From: Chloroflexus islandicus
GTDB lineage: Bacteria > Chloroflexota > Chloroflexia > Chloroflexales > Chloroflexaceae
Assembly (NCBI RefSeq): GCF_001650695.1
Contig: NZ_LWQS01000033.1
Span: 45,736 to 109,735, forward strand
Direction of reading: 5' to 3'
Length of the DNA stretch: 64,000 nt
The notes below the pieces were generated by a model. That model saw only the letters and a list, made by a program, of their open reading frames with translations, searched no databases and was not told the DNA's origin. This document shows positions 54,118-64,000 of the stretch, in pieces (the first letter of the stretch is position 1; each line of letters opens with the position of its first letter). Made by a program: the position numbers and the translations under genes.

Positions 54118-55686
54118 ATGACGACGATTACTGAAGAATTGATCGCCCGGCTGAAGCAGGGGATCACCAGCGGCGTCGACCTTCAGCCGCGTCAGGTCAA
54201 TGTCGGAACGGTGATTGCCGTCGGTGACGGCGTCGCGCGGCTGTCCGGCCTTGATCAGGTCGTCGCCTCTGAGATTGTTGAGTTCCCGCCCAAGGCCGGC
54301 CGGAATGAATCGATTTATGGCATTGCCCTGAACCTCGAACAAGATAGCGTCGCCGCGATTATTCTCGGCGATGACGAGACGATCGAGGAAGGGGATATGG
54401 TGACCTCGACCGGGCGCGTGATTTCCGTCCCGGTTGGGCAGGGGCTGCTGGGCCGCGTCGTGAACCCGCTCGGCCAGCCGATCGATGGCAAGGGGCCGAT
54501 CTTGTATGACAAGACGCGCCCGATTGAGCGCATCGCCCCCGGTGTGATCACCCGCAAGTCGGTTGATACGCCGGTGCAAACCGGTATTATCGCGATTGAC
54601 GCCCTGATCCCGATCGGGCGCGGCCAGCGCGAGTTGATCATCGGCGACCGCCAGACCGGCAAGACGGCCGTCGCAATTGATACCATCCTCAACCAGAAGG
54701 GCCAAGGAATGGTATGTATCTATGTTGCGATCGGCCAGCGCCGCGCGCAGGTGGCGCAGGTGGTCGGCACCCTTGAAAAGTATGGCGCGATGGAGTACAC
54801 CATCGTCGTGTCGGCGACCGCCTCGGAAAGCGCCGCTCTCCAGTATATTGCGCCCTACGCCGGCTGCGCGATGGGTGAAGAGATTATGGAGAATGGCGTG
54901 ATGCTCAATGGGCAATTGGTGCGCGATGCCCTGATCGTCTATGACGACCTGAGCAAGCACGCCGTCGCCTACCGGCAGGTGTCGCTCTTGCTGCGCCGCC
55001 CGCCGGGCCGCGAAGCGTACCCCGGTGATGTGTTCTACCTGCACTCGCGCTTGCTCGAGCGCGCTGCCCGCCTCAGCGATGAATACGGCGGCGGTTCGCT
55101 GACCGCGCTGCCGGTGATCGAGACGCAGGCCAACGACGTGTCGGCTTACATCCCGACCAACGTGATTTCGATTACCGACGGCCAGATCTATCTGGAGTCT
55201 GACCTGTTTAATGCCGGTCAGCGCCCGGCGCTCAACGTCGGTATTTCGGTGTCGCGCGTGGGTGGCGCGGCGCAGACGCGGGCCATGCGCGCAGTGGCCG
55301 GCAAGCTGAAGGGCGAGTTGGCCCAGTTCCGCGATCTGGCCGCCTTTGCCCAGTTTGCCAGCGACCTCGATGCGACCACCAAGGCGCAGATCGAGCGTGG
55401 CCAGCGCCTGCAAGAGCTGCTGAAGCAGCCGCAGTACCAGCCGCTGGCCGTCGAGGATCAGGTCGCCGTGCTCTATGCGGCCACCAACAACTACCTCGAC
55501 GATGTGCCGGTGGCGATGATTACCAAGTGGCGCGACGATTTTCTGGCCTTCCTGCGCACCGCCCATCCAGAGGTGCGGAAGCTGATCTACGACAATCGCC
55601 TTGATCGCAAGTTCCCCACGCCGGAAGTCAAGTCGGCGCTGGAATCGGCGATTAAGGAGTTTAAGGCAACCAGCAATTATAGCTAG
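54118..55686 (+). CDS. atpA: F1Fo ATP synthase subunit alpha
   Basis: A 522-residue non-catalytic nucleotide-binding subunit. The Walker A loop [11 protein letters not shown] starts at residue 176, and the alpha signature [18 protein letters not shown] lies near residue 368. The N-terminal beta-barrel, central domain and C-terminal helical bundle all have usual lengths. It alternates with beta in the F1 hexamer. The spacing of 57 bp after atpH and a good GGAG before ATG support the start. Confidence 0.97.
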   Translation: MTTITEELIARLKQGITSGVDLQPRQVNVGTVIAVGDGVARLSGLDQVVASEIVEFPPKAGRNESIYGIALNLEQDSVAAIILGDDETIEEGDMVTSTGRVISVPVGQGLLGRVVNPLGQPIDGKGPILYDKTRPIERIAPGVITRKSVDTPVQTGIIAIDALIPIGRGQRELIIGDRQTGKTAVAIDTILNQKGQGMVCIYVAIGQRRAQVAQVVGTLEKYGAMEYTIVVSATASESAALQYIAPYAGCAMGEEIMENGVMLNGQLVRDALIVYDDLSKHAVAYRQVSLLLRRPPGREAYPGDVFYLHSRLLERAARLSDEYGGGSLTALPVIETQANDVSAYIPTNVISITDGQIYLESDLFNAGQRPALNVGISVSRVGGAAQTRAMRAVAGKLKGELAQFRDLAAFAQFASDLDATTKAQIERGQRLQELLKQPQYQPLAVEDQVAVLYAATNNYLDDVPVAMITKWRDDFLAFLRTAHPEVRKLIYDNRLDRKFPTPEVKSALESAIKEFKATSNYS

Positions 55687-55749
55687 CAGGCTCCACCGGC
55701 GGGCGGGCGCAGGCCCGCTCGCCGGTCGCATGACTGCAAAGGGTTCGAT

Positions 55750-56622
55750 ATGCCGAGTAGTCGCGAGATTAAGCGCCGCATCCGGTCAGTGAAGAACGTC
55801 GCCCAAATTACGCGGGCGATGGAAATGGTATCGGCCTCGAAGATGCGGCGCGCCCAACGGAATGTGTTAGCTACTCGCCCGTATGCCGACCGCATGCGGG
55901 AGGTGATGGCCAATTTGACGGCGCGGGTGGTAGGCGCAGCGCGCCGCGGTACGCTGCTCGAAAAGCGCGAAACGATTAAGAGTGTGGCGTTGTTGGTGGT
56001 GACGCCTGATCGCGGTCTCTGCGGCAGCCTTGTCGCCAACGTCTTGCGCCGCGCCGGGCGCTTTATCACCGAGCAGCGCGCTATGGGCCGCACGGTCGAT
56101 ATTTACACCTTTGGCCGTAAAGGGCGCGATTTCTTCCTGCGCACGGGTTTTGCACCCGCCGGCGAAGCCACGCGCCTCGGCGATGCGCCCAAGCTTGAGG
56201 CGATCCTCGGTGTGGCGATCAACGCCATTAGCGGTTTCCAAGCGGGTAAATACGACGAACTCTATATCATTTATAGCGAGTTCATTAATACGCTGGTGCA
56301 GCGACCGGCGATTAAGCAGTTATTGCCGGTAGAAAGCCCCGATATCTCAACGACCACCAACGTCGATTATACGTACGAGCCGGGTGAAGAAGAGGTATTG
56401 AATAGCATTCTGCCGCGGTATGTCGAGACCCAGATCTATCAGGCGGTGCTTGAGAGCATCGCTAGCGAGCATAGCGCGCGGATGGTGGCGATGCGCAACG
56501 CTACCAATAACGCGAAGGATCTGGTGCGCGACCTGACACTTTCATTCAACAAGGCGCGGCAAGCCGCTATTACGAAAGAGGTCAGCGAGATCGCTTCGGG
56601 CGCCGCTGCCCTCGCCAGTTAA
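55750..56622 (+). CDS. atpG: F1Fo ATP synthase subunit gamma
   Basis: A 290-residue central rotor shaft. The N-terminal helix ([20 protein letters not shown], then [13 protein letters not shown]) and the C-terminal helix ([20 protein letters not shown], then [16 protein letters not shown]) form the coiled coil inside the alpha-beta ring. The central Rossmann-like part ([14 protein letters not shown]) contacts the c-ring. The intergenic gap after atpA is 63 bp. Confidence 0.97.
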   Translation: MPSSREIKRRIRSVKNVAQITRAMEMVSASKMRRAQRNVLATRPYADRMREVMANLTARVVGAARRGTLLEKRETIKSVALLVVTPDRGLCGSLVANVLRRAGRFITEQRAMGRTVDIYTFGRKGRDFFLRTGFAPAGEATRLGDAPKLEAILGVAINAISGFQAGKYDELYIIYSEFINTLVQRPAIKQLLPVESPDISTTTNVDYTYEPGEEEVLNSILPRYVETQIYQAVLESIASEHSARMVAMRNATNNAKDLVRDLTLSFNKARQAAITKEVSEIASGAAALAS

Positions 56623-56628
56623 TGCTAA

Positions 56629-58056
<1,428 letters not shown>

Positions 58057-58125
58057 GACCGGGCCGGCGGCGCGGGTCAGCCGTTGCTGCCGGCGTTGGT
58101 CTATGGCAGGCAGAAGGAGCAGTCC

Positions 58126-58545
58126 ATGCCCATCCATTTAGAGATTGTCACCGCCGAGCGGGTCATCCTGTCGGATGACGTTGACATGATCAGCGCACCG
58201 ACCAAAGACGGCCGGGTTGGTATTCTGCCGCGCCACGCTCCGCTGATGACGATCCTCGAACCGGGTGAGCTCGATATCATCAAGAATGGCGAGCGCACGC
58301 CGTTTGCCGTGTCGGGCGGGTTTATGGAGGTGTTGCCGCACCGGGTGACCATTCTCGCCGATACGGTCGAGCGGGCTGATGAGATCGACGAAGCGCGGGC
58401 CGAGCAGGCGCGGGCCGAAGCCGAAGCGCGCCGGCGCGAGGCGCAGAGCGAGCGCGATATGGCGCTGGCCGAGGCCAAACTGCGCAAAGAGATGGTGCGC
58501 CTGCGGGTGGCCCAACTCAACAAGATCAAACGGCGCCAATCGTAA
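58126..58545 (+). CDS. atpC: F1Fo ATP synthase subunit epsilon
   Basis: A 139-residue subunit that couples and regulates rotation. The N-terminal beta-sandwich (LEIVTAERVILSDDVDMISA, GRVGILPRHAPLMTILEPGE, FAVSGGFMEV) is followed by a charged C-terminal helical hairpin. The helix is longer than average (RAEAEARRREAQSERDMALA and on to the end), which may affect self-inhibition. ATG 58126 has AAGGAG nine bases upstream; the extra 14 codons upstream are rejected. It is the last gene before the operon terminator. Confidence 0.95.
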   Translation: MPIHLEIVTAERVILSDDVDMISAPTKDGRVGILPRHAPLMTILEPGELDIIKNGERTPFAVSGGFMEVLPHRVTILADTVERADEIDEARAEQARAEAEARRREAQSERDMALAEAKLRKEMVRLRVAQLNKIKRRQS

Positions 58546-58590
58546 TCAGCTACCGGTGTGCAGCGCGGAACGCAAAGACGGTAAACGCAC

Positions 58591-58620
58591 AGGGACACAG
58601 CAGTGCTGTGTCCCTATTGT
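58591..58620 (+). terminator. Terminator of the atp operon
   Basis: AGGGACACAGCA/TGCTGTGTCCCT around a single central base (58591-58615), then ATTGTCAATT. It lies 45 bp after atpC and belongs to the same palindrome family as the others. Confidence 0.75.
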
Positions 58621-58623
58621 CAA

Positions 58624-58653
58624 TTGCCAGTATCCCTCATCATTTGTTATAAT
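58624..58653 (+). promoter_or_regulatory. Promoter of mreB
   Basis: TTGCCA (58624-58629) and a perfect TATAAT (58648-58653), 18 bases apart, with an upstream TGT (58645-58647) that makes an extended -10. The leader of about 170 bases contains a GCGGGTGC/GCACCCGC hairpin (58725-58743). Confidence 0.75.
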
Positions 58654-58832
58654 ACGCCGCGATTATGCTGAGGCGGTTTTGCAGCCAATGGGAACCGACC
58701 ATGCTGCACTCAGCGAAGATGACTGCGGGTGCTGAGCACCCGCCTAGTGGCATACTAAACTCTGACCCAGCACGACTACTGTGAAATGGCATCACACGCT
58801 GCCGTTTCCGGCATTCATCAGCAGGAACATCT

Positions 58833-59843
58833 ATGGCCCGCAAAATCGGGATTGATCTTGGCACAGCCAATGTCTTAGTGTATGTCAAAGGCAAAGGCAT
58901 CGTCCTTTCCGAACCATCGGCGGTGGCGCTGAGCACCCGCGACGGGCGCGTGCGCGCCGTCGGCGCCGAAGCGATGGCCATGTTAGGCCGTGAACCAGAG
59001 AGCATCGAGGTGGTGCGCCCGATTCGCAACGGCGTGATCGCCGATTATGTGGTGACGGAAGAGATGCTCCGCCACTTTATTGGGCGCGCGGCTGGGCGAT
59101 TTCGCTTCTCGCGGCCTGAAGTGATGATCTGTATTCCCGCCGGCGTCACTAGCGTCGAGATGCGGGCCGTGCGCTACGCGGCCCTTGAGGCGGGGGCCGG
59201 CAAGGCTTACCTGATCCGCGAGCCGTTAGCCGCCGCGATTGGGGCCAATATCCCGATTGCGCAACCATCGGGCAACCTCGTGATCGATATCGGCGGCGGC
59301 ACGACTGAAGTGGCCGTAATCTCGCTCAACGACATTGTGGTGAGCACCTCGGTGCGGGTCGGCGGCAACCGGTTCGACGAAGCGATTGCCTCGTACATCA
59401 AGCGGAAATACAATGTGCTCATCGGCGAACGCACCGCTGAAGCGGTGAAGATCGAGATCGGCTCGGCGTTGCCGCTCGATAAGCCGCTGGTGACGCAGGT
59501 GCGCGGGCGTGATCAAGTGACTGGGTTGCCGCGCACAATCCAAGTTGACAGCAACGAGATTACCGAGGCGATCCAAGAGCCGCTGGAGGCGATTGTCAAT
59601 GCGGTGCGCGCGGTGCTGGTCGAAACGCCGCCGGAACTCAGCTCGGACATTATCGATAAGGGCATGGTGATGACCGGCGGCGGTTCAATGCTGCGCCGGA
59701 TCAATGATCTGTTGACTGAGGTGACGGGCGTGCCCTGCTACGTGGCTGACCAGCCGGCATCGTGCGTGGCGATCGGCACCGGCTTGGCGTTGGAAAATCT
59801 TGATGTGCTGTACGACAGCCTGAGCGGGTTGGATCTGACGTAA
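58833..59843 (+). CDS. mreB: Rod-shape determining protein MreB (actin homologue)
   Basis: A 336-residue actin-fold ATPase that directs cell-wall synthesis along the filament. The phosphate loops are [20 protein letters not shown] at the N-terminus and [16 protein letters not shown] at about 150. [19 protein letters not shown] is the MreB connect motif, and [16 protein letters not shown] is the adenosine loop. No mreC, mreD or rodA is adjacent, so it is monocistronic. It follows the atp operon after its terminator and has its own strong promoter. Confidence 0.95.
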   Translation: MARKIGIDLGTANVLVYVKGKGIVLSEPSAVALSTRDGRVRAVGAEAMAMLGREPESIEVVRPIRNGVIADYVVTEEMLRHFIGRAAGRFRFSRPEVMICIPAGVTSVEMRAVRYAALEAGAGKAYLIREPLAAAIGANIPIAQPSGNLVIDIGGGTTEVAVISLNDIVVSTSVRVGGNRFDEAIASYIKRKYNVLIGERTAEAVKIEIGSALPLDKPLVTQVRGRDQVTGLPRTIQVDSNEITEAIQEPLEAIVNAVRAVLVETPPELSSDIIDKGMVMTGGGSMLRRINDLLTEVTGVPCYVADQPASCVAIGTGLALENLDVLYDSLSGLDLT

Positions 59844-59906
59844 TCGGGTTAGACCTGACGTGATGAGAGACGGCGTGCGGCTCCAAAAGCCGCACGCCGT
59901 GCGGCG

Positions 59907-60887
59907 TTACGGGTGTAATATTTCTTGCGCAATATCGATGACGCGGTTATGCCCGTACAACATGTTATGGCGCATTTGCGCTAATTCGATCAGGTGTCCC
60001 TGCTCGTGCGCAACAACCCAATTCCCCTGATGCAAAAGCGGCACCGGCCCGTAGATTTCGTGATGACCGATCCGCTGCCACGCCGCTTGGGTGAGGCCGC
60101 GCAGCAAGCCTAACGTCTGCTGGCGGCTGGTGGTATATTGCTCGATCAACTCGTCGATTGGCATCGTGCGGTATTTCACCGCGCTCCGCAGCGTCGGCGG
60201 ATGGGCTGACGACAGCTTGGGCTGGTTGGTTTCCAAGATCATCCAAGCGCGCTCGCGGAAGACAATATCCATGTCGGTGAGATGGCCGATCAGATCCTTG
60301 AAGGCCGGGAAACCGTTGACTGGCATAGCCAATTGTTCTTCGCTGAGACCGGCCACCAGCGCTTGCACCGTTTTCAAGCCTTGCTCCAGCCGGCGCACGA
60401 TCGCGTGCGGCCCCAGCGTGCCCATACCATCAACAATCCGGAAGTCAAGGAAGCCCTCGCGCACAGTGCCGCATTCAGGGCAGAATGCCGGCGGATCGCC
60501 TTCCATCAGCCGGCCACACGTACTGCACACAAAGAGGTCACCTAGCTCGGTATAGGTGAGATCACGGCCATCGGCCAGCGCACGTGCGGCCCGCTCGAGG
60601 AGTTCGCGCTGAAAGGCACTGGTGCCAGTCACTGGCCCAGTCGCCGCAGCTTCTGGTTCGAGGCCGGCCAGCGCGCGATTGATATTAGTCAGCGTCTGCG
60701 CCACTTCACCCAATCGACGCATCGCCTGTTCGGCGCGCACCCGTTTGACCGCCGCCGATGCTTCGAGCAGACGGGCAATGTTGAAGAAGCGCTCACGCCG
60801 CGCCTGTTTGGCCCACACCGCATAGGCCGTCTGGCCCACACTCATGCTCACCAACAGGCGGCGATCATCTGCGTCGTTGGTTGTCAT
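59907..60887 (-). CDS. Zn-ribbon/DinB-like fusion protein with rubrerythrin-like helices
   Basis: A 326-residue protein. Residues about 15-100 are helical and look like a worn rubrerythrin/ferritin bundle without the Glu iron ligands (AKQARRERFFNIARLLEASA). Residues about 105-140 form a rubredoxin-like ribbon: FVCSTCGRLMEGDPPAFCPE, then CG, with two CxxC pairs. Residues about 155-320 are a DinB_2 helical bundle with metal-type His in LIGHLTDMD and VVAHEQGHLIELAQ. DinB proteins are often metal-dependent thiol transferases, so a redox or thiol role is possible. The gene follows the epimerase gene by 55 bp on the same strand. The substrate is unknown. Confidence 0.82.
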   Translation of the reverse strand: MTTNDADDRRLLVSMSVGQTAYAVWAKQARRERFFNIARLLEASAAVKRVRAEQAMRRLGEVAQTLTNINRALAGLEPEAAATGPVTGTSAFQRELLERAARALADGRDLTYTELGDLFVCSTCGRLMEGDPPAFCPECGTVREGFLDFRIVDGMGTLGPHAIVRRLEQGLKTVQALVAGLSEEQLAMPVNGFPAFKDLIGHLTDMDIVFRERAWMILETNQPKLSSAHPPTLRSAVKYRTMPIDELIEQYTTSRQQTLGLLRGLTQAAWQRIGHHEIYGPVPLLHQGNWVVAHEQGHLIELAQMRHNMLYGHNRVIDIAQEILHP

Positions 60888-60942
60888 ACGTCTACTCCGA
60901 TCGTCTCAAGATACATATACCATTACGGGACCAGATGCCCGC

Positions 60943-61359
60943 TTACGCATGGTGCGAACGATGCTGCACCAGCTCAACCAACACCCCTTGGCCGCCTGCC
61001 TTCGGATGGACAAAGGCCACGAGCGTATCGTGGATGCCGGGACGCGGCTCGCGGTCGATCAGTGGAATGCCCCGCGCTTGGAGGGTGGCCAGCGCAGCAG
61101 TGATATCATCGACGCGATAGGCAATATGGTGCATCCCCGGCCCTTTCTCGCGCAAGAAGCGGGCAAAACTGGCTTGATCGCTGGTCGGCGCAATCAACTC
61201 GATCAACACATCGCCAAACCGGGCCACTCCAATCGCAGCATGGCGCTCAGGCAGCTCGATCCGTTCCCATTCCGTAATATCGAAGGCGGTGCGGTAAAAA
61301 TCGATCGCCGCATCGAGATCAGCCACCACAAGGCCAATATGATCGACCGCAGTAAACAT
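60943..61359 (-). CDS. mce: Methylmalonyl-CoA epimerase
   Basis: A 138-residue VOC-family enzyme interconverting (R)- and (S)-methylmalonyl-CoA. Metal ligands are visible at His7 (VDHIGLVV), His77/78 (MHHIAYRV) and Glu129 (VLVELVQH), together with Glu near residue 54 (VLIELIAPT). ATG 61359 has AAGGAG six bases before it. In these bacteria the enzyme serves the 3-hydroxypropionate bicycle and propionate metabolism and would supply the stereoisomer used by the decarboxylase at 43-47 kb or by the mutase. It is upstream of the Zn-ribbon/DinB gene, possibly in one transcript. Confidence 0.93.
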   Translation of the reverse strand: MFTAVDHIGLVVADLDAAIDFYRTAFDITEWERIELPERHAAIGVARFGDVLIELIAPTSDQASFARFLREKGPGMHHIAYRVDDITAALATLQARGIPLIDREPRPGIHDTLVAFVHPKAGGQGVLVELVQHRSHHA

Positions 61360-61431
61360 TGCATGCTCCTTCACTTCCACCGGTAGACCGATGGACATAG
61401 CATATCATAGCACAAGCGTAGTACAAGATAA

Positions 61432-61459
61432 TTGACAGCCACTCGGGGTTGACTACAAT
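61432..61459 (+). promoter_or_regulatory. Promoter of the 61468 kinase, possibly leaderless
   Basis: A perfect TTGACA (61432-61437) and TACAAT (61454-61459) are 16 bases apart. The ATG lies just 8 bases past the -10, so transcription would begin at or within one or two bases of the start codon. Confidence 0.65.
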
Positions 61460-61467
61460 GAACAACA

Positions 61468-63660
61468 ATGACACACGAAACAGATGATCCGACAACGAGT
61501 ATGCTGATCGTGGTCGCGGCTGCCTCTCGCATCTTGCAGGAAGAGCAGCCGCTGGTGCAGCGTATTCACCGTCTCTTTGGCTTGTTGCGCCTCGCCACCC
61601 GTTACCGTGACGGACGGTTGACGTGTTGGCTGCAATCGGCACGGCCGGGGGCAACCCGCCAGCAAATCTACTCGCCCGAGTCTTGGGCCTACCCGTGGGA
61701 CAACAGCCTAACGCGGTCAGTGGCGCTCGGCGGCAAGACCGTTACCAAGACAATTGCGCTGGGCAACAGTCGCCAAACTGAGAGTTTACCGGTGATTTCG
61801 GCAGGGTATCTGGGGGCGCCAATCTTTTGGGGAGGACGGCTCTGGGGCATTCTCGAACTGCGCAGCGACGATCAGCGCCGGCTAGACGGACGGATCGGCG
61901 AAGTGATCGAATCGCTCAAGCCGCAACTAGCAGCGGCTATTGCGCAAGAAGGGGCACGATTGCCACGCCTGCCCACGCCGCGCGTTGCCGGCGAGACGCC
62001 GCTCGGCCTGACGCTTGCTCCCTCGCTGCGCCAGAAGATCATCGCCCTCAACGAACAGCTTGACCGCACGCTCGACTTGCACGAGTTGTTGGGGATCATT
62101 TTACGGCGGGCATTAGAAGGCAGCGGTGCCGAAGCCGGTGCGATCACGCTGGTCGATTCTGAACGGCATGAACTTGTGCTGCATCTCTACGAAGGGTATG
62201 AAGCCGAACGCACTGGCGCAGCACTGCCGGCGATGCCGCGCCAGCGTTGGAGCTGGGACATTGGGCTGGCTGGGCAGGCGGTCAAAACGCAGCGCCCGCT
62301 CTTGGTGCGCGATGCCGGGCGCGAGCCGGGTCTGCCGCCCGGCATGCCGTTCCTAGCCGAGCTGGCCGCACCCATTATTGCAGATGATCAGGTGTTGGCG
62401 GTCTTGATCCTGCACAGCCGGCGGGCCAATACCTTCAACGAAGAGGTGCTCGCGTTCATTGATGCGCTCCGCGAGCGGGCAGGGAGACCGCTGGCCCGCG
62501 CTGCGGCGTATCAAGTGGCGTATGAAACGTCATACCATCTCGGTCAAGTGTTTAGCAGCTTGCCCATCGGATTGGCGCTGATCGACCTGAACGGTCGCGT
62601 CATTCGCGCCAACCCCGCGTGGTATCACGTCTGGCGCTTGCCGGAGCAATCGCAACGGCCTTCATTTTTCGTCGGGATTGATTTGGTTGAGCATTTGCTG
62701 GCCCGGCTGGACAATCCGTTTCGCTTAAGCGAGTTCTGCGATCTTGGCCAGCGCGCGCCCGATCAAGTCTTTGAGACGAGTCTGCAACTCCGCCAGCCCT
62801 ACCAAGCGTTGCACGTGCTTTCGGTGCCGACCCGTGACAGCCAGCAGCAATTGACGGGCCGGTTGTGGGTGGTAAGTGATCGCACCCGCGAACGCGAGTC
62901 AGACCGGCTGAAGGATGAGTTTATCGGGATTGTGTCGCATGAGTTGCGCACGCCGCTGACATCGATCCTTGGCTACACCGAGATTTTATTGAACCGGCAA
63001 GATCTCGATGAAACCAGCCAGCGCGAGTTTTTGACCACTGTCTCGAACGAAGCCGAGCGGCTGCACAAGTTGGTGAAGGATCTGCTCGATGTGTCGCGGC
63101 TAGAGGCTGGCGTGGTGAAGCTAAACCGGTGGGCGGTTCGGCTGGGCAACATTATTGAGGAGTTGACCCTTCAGCTTCACACCCAACTCGTGCAGCACAA
63201 GCTCCTGATCGATATGCGCCCCCCGTTGCCGCCGGTATTCGCCGACCGCGACAAGGTGAAGCAAATTATCTTCAACTTGCTGAGCAATGCCATCAAGTAC
63301 AGTCCGGAAGGCACTGAAATTCAATTGACGGTGCGTTACGCGGAAGCAAGTGATTTGCCGGCTAACCATCCACCCGGCCAGTGGATGTTGATTGTGGTGC
63401 GCGATCAGGGGATTGGGATTGCACCGGAAGATCAGGCAAGGCTGTTTGAACGGTTTCAGCGGGTGGATAACAGCAATACGCGCCAGAAGAGCGGTGTCGG
63501 GCTAGGATTGTACATTACGCGCCTGCTGGTCGAGTTGCACGGAGGCCGGATTTGGGTGCAGAGCACGGTAGGCAAGGGGAGCAGCTTCTCGTTTACCTTG
63601 CCAATTTGGTCGGCGCCACGCGGCGAGCTGGCCGGCGATGAGGGGGGAGATAGGGAGTAG
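61468..63660 (+). CDS. Cytoplasmic sensor histidine kinase with GAF and PAS domains
   Basis: A 730-residue kinase without membrane helices. A GAF-like N-terminal region (about 10-155), a second GAF domain (about 195-350; [20 protein letters not shown]) and a PAS domain (about 360-470; [20 protein letters not shown]) precede HisKA. The phospho-acceptor is His491 in [15 protein letters not shown]. The HATPase domain carries [25 protein letters not shown] and [16 protein letters not shown]. No response regulator is adjacent. GAF/PAS suggests sensing of small molecules, light or redox. Start ATG 61468 lacks a Shine-Dalgarno and fits a leaderless mRNA; ATG 61501 is an alternative. Confidence 0.9.
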   Translation: MTHETDDPTTSMLIVVAAASRILQEEQPLVQRIHRLFGLLRLATRYRDGRLTCWLQSARPGATRQQIYSPESWAYPWDNSLTRSVALGGKTVTKTIALGNSRQTESLPVISAGYLGAPIFWGGRLWGILELRSDDQRRLDGRIGEVIESLKPQLAAAIAQEGARLPRLPTPRVAGETPLGLTLAPSLRQKIIALNEQLDRTLDLHELLGIILRRALEGSGAEAGAITLVDSERHELVLHLYEGYEAERTGAALPAMPRQRWSWDIGLAGQAVKTQRPLLVRDAGREPGLPPGMPFLAELAAPIIADDQVLAVLILHSRRANTFNEEVLAFIDALRERAGRPLARAAAYQVAYETSYHLGQVFSSLPIGLALIDLNGRVIRANPAWYHVWRLPEQSQRPSFFVGIDLVEHLLARLDNPFRLSEFCDLGQRAPDQVFETSLQLRQPYQALHVLSVPTRDSQQQLTGRLWVVSDRTRERESDRLKDEFIGIVSHELRTPLTSILGYTEILLNRQDLDETSQREFLTTVSNEAERLHKLVKDLLDVSRLEAGVVKLNRWAVRLGNIIEELTLQLHTQLVQHKLLIDMRPPLPPVFADRDKVKQIIFNLLSNAIKYSPEGTEIQLTVRYAEASDLPANHPPGQWMLIVVRDQGIGIAPEDQARLFERFQRVDNSNTRQKSGVGLGLYITRLLVELHGGRIWVQSTVGKGSSFSFTLPIWSAPRGELAGDEGGDRE

Positions 63661-63973
63661 GGAATGAGGGAAAGCAGTGCGGGCTCATAGCCCCACCCCT
63701 TCCCCGCTGGGGGAGGTTGGCCCTCATCCCCGGCCCCTCCCCCGCTGGGGGGGATGGAAGTTTACCGCTGAGGGCGATGAGTACGCAGAGGGTGAAGGGG
63801 GAATCGGGAATTGAGAGGAGGAAGGATGCTCCCTCCTCCCCATTTCTCAACCTACCTCTGCGTCCGTTGCTTTGAGTGCCCCCGGCCCTGAAGGGCCGGG
63901 CTTGGGTTACGAAGCCCGCTGCGCGGGCTGATGGCCCTCACCCCACGGCCCCGCTCTCGCTGGGGGAGGTTGG
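63661..63973. repeat. Intergenic repeat-rich tail with CCCCGCTGGGGG and GGGCCGGG palindromes
   Basis: The sequence contains CCCCGCTGGGGGAGG modules (63703-63760), a GGCCCTGAAGGGCCGGGC palindrome (63884-63901) and CGAAGCCCGCTGCGCGGGCTGATG (63910-63933). The last two are inverted-orientation partial copies of the 36.7-36.9 kb repeat. No gene is evident. Confidence 0.7.
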
Positions 63974-64000
63974 CCCCCCCCCCCCCCCCCCCCCCCCCCC
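63974..64000. other. Poly-C tract at window end
   Basis: A run of 27 cytosines starts at 63974 and reaches the window end, with no interruption. It may be an assembly or sequencing artefact, or the start of a simple-sequence repeat. Confidence 0.9.

Noticed and set aside
53539..55731. 730-codon minus-strand frame across atpH and atpA
   Set aside because: It is a GC-rich antisense frame; the plus strand encodes well-conserved ATP synthase subunits.

Overview
The window looks like a chromosomal segment of a filamentous anoxygenic phototroph of the Chloroflexales, most likely a Chloroflexus species. This is inferred from moderately high GC, a coxG-S-L-M cluster, an atpBEFHAGDC operon, methylmalonyl-CoA genes, and many secreted proteins with repeats that I associate with Chloroflexota. 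I could not run a taxonomic search. Most of the window is ordinary core genome. There is no CRISPR array, prophage or complete insertion sequence.

Layout. 0-5 kb: a truncated SAM methyltransferase, a GT4 glycosyltransferase, tRNA-Cys(GCA), a decayed gene-remnant zone, an FkbM methyltransferase, a YbaK-type deacylase and a small histidine kinase. 5-8 kb: a metY-metX operon under a clear SAM-I riboswitch with an intrinsic terminator and a near-consensus promoter. 8-13 kb: a divergent coxG-coxS-coxL-coxM operon of the form II (AYRGAGR) type. 13-16 kb: a decayed HepT (DUF86) toxin gene and two tandem paralogous secreted repeat proteins, the second broken by one amber codon. 16-24 kb: a DoxX-like protein, metG, an SH3b membrane protein overlapping a DEDDh exonuclease-WYL fusion, sigA behind a structured leader, and an EamA transporter. 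24-31 kb (minus strand): slipin/NfeD pair, DUF951-mazG-parvulin lipoprotein operon, lepA. 31-36 kb (minus strand): ABC exporter, a receiver-GGEEF protein and a large hybrid histidine kinase, all head to tail.

36-38 kb is a repeat-rich non-coding block, followed by a 1242-residue secreted beta-helix protein and an MFS transporter. 43-47 kb: a four-gene Na+-translocating decarboxylase cluster (carboxyltransferase, OadG-like, biotin carrier, beta subunit), probably acting on methylmalonyl-CoA. A methylmalonyl-CoA epimerase lies at 61 kb. 47-51 kb: an OYE-like protein, an L,D-transpeptidase carrying the same repeat as the 14-16 kb proteins, a conserved protein of unknown function, and a degenerate receiver/Roadblock protein behind a perfect inverted repeat that overlaps its promoter. 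51-58.6 kb: complete F1Fo ATP synthase operon. The end holds mreB, a zinc-ribbon/DinB fusion, the epimerase, a GAF/PAS histidine kinase and repeat DNA that runs into a suspicious poly-C tract.

The observations most worth following are: the repeat domain shared by the secreted tandem pair and the L,D-transpeptidase; the Na+-decarboxylase sitting near an apparently proton-type ATP synthase; several proteins that have lost key residues (NfeD, OYE, the receiver of the Roadblock protein); the unusual fusions (exonuclease-WYL, Zn-ribbon-DinB); and two families of intergenic palindromes.
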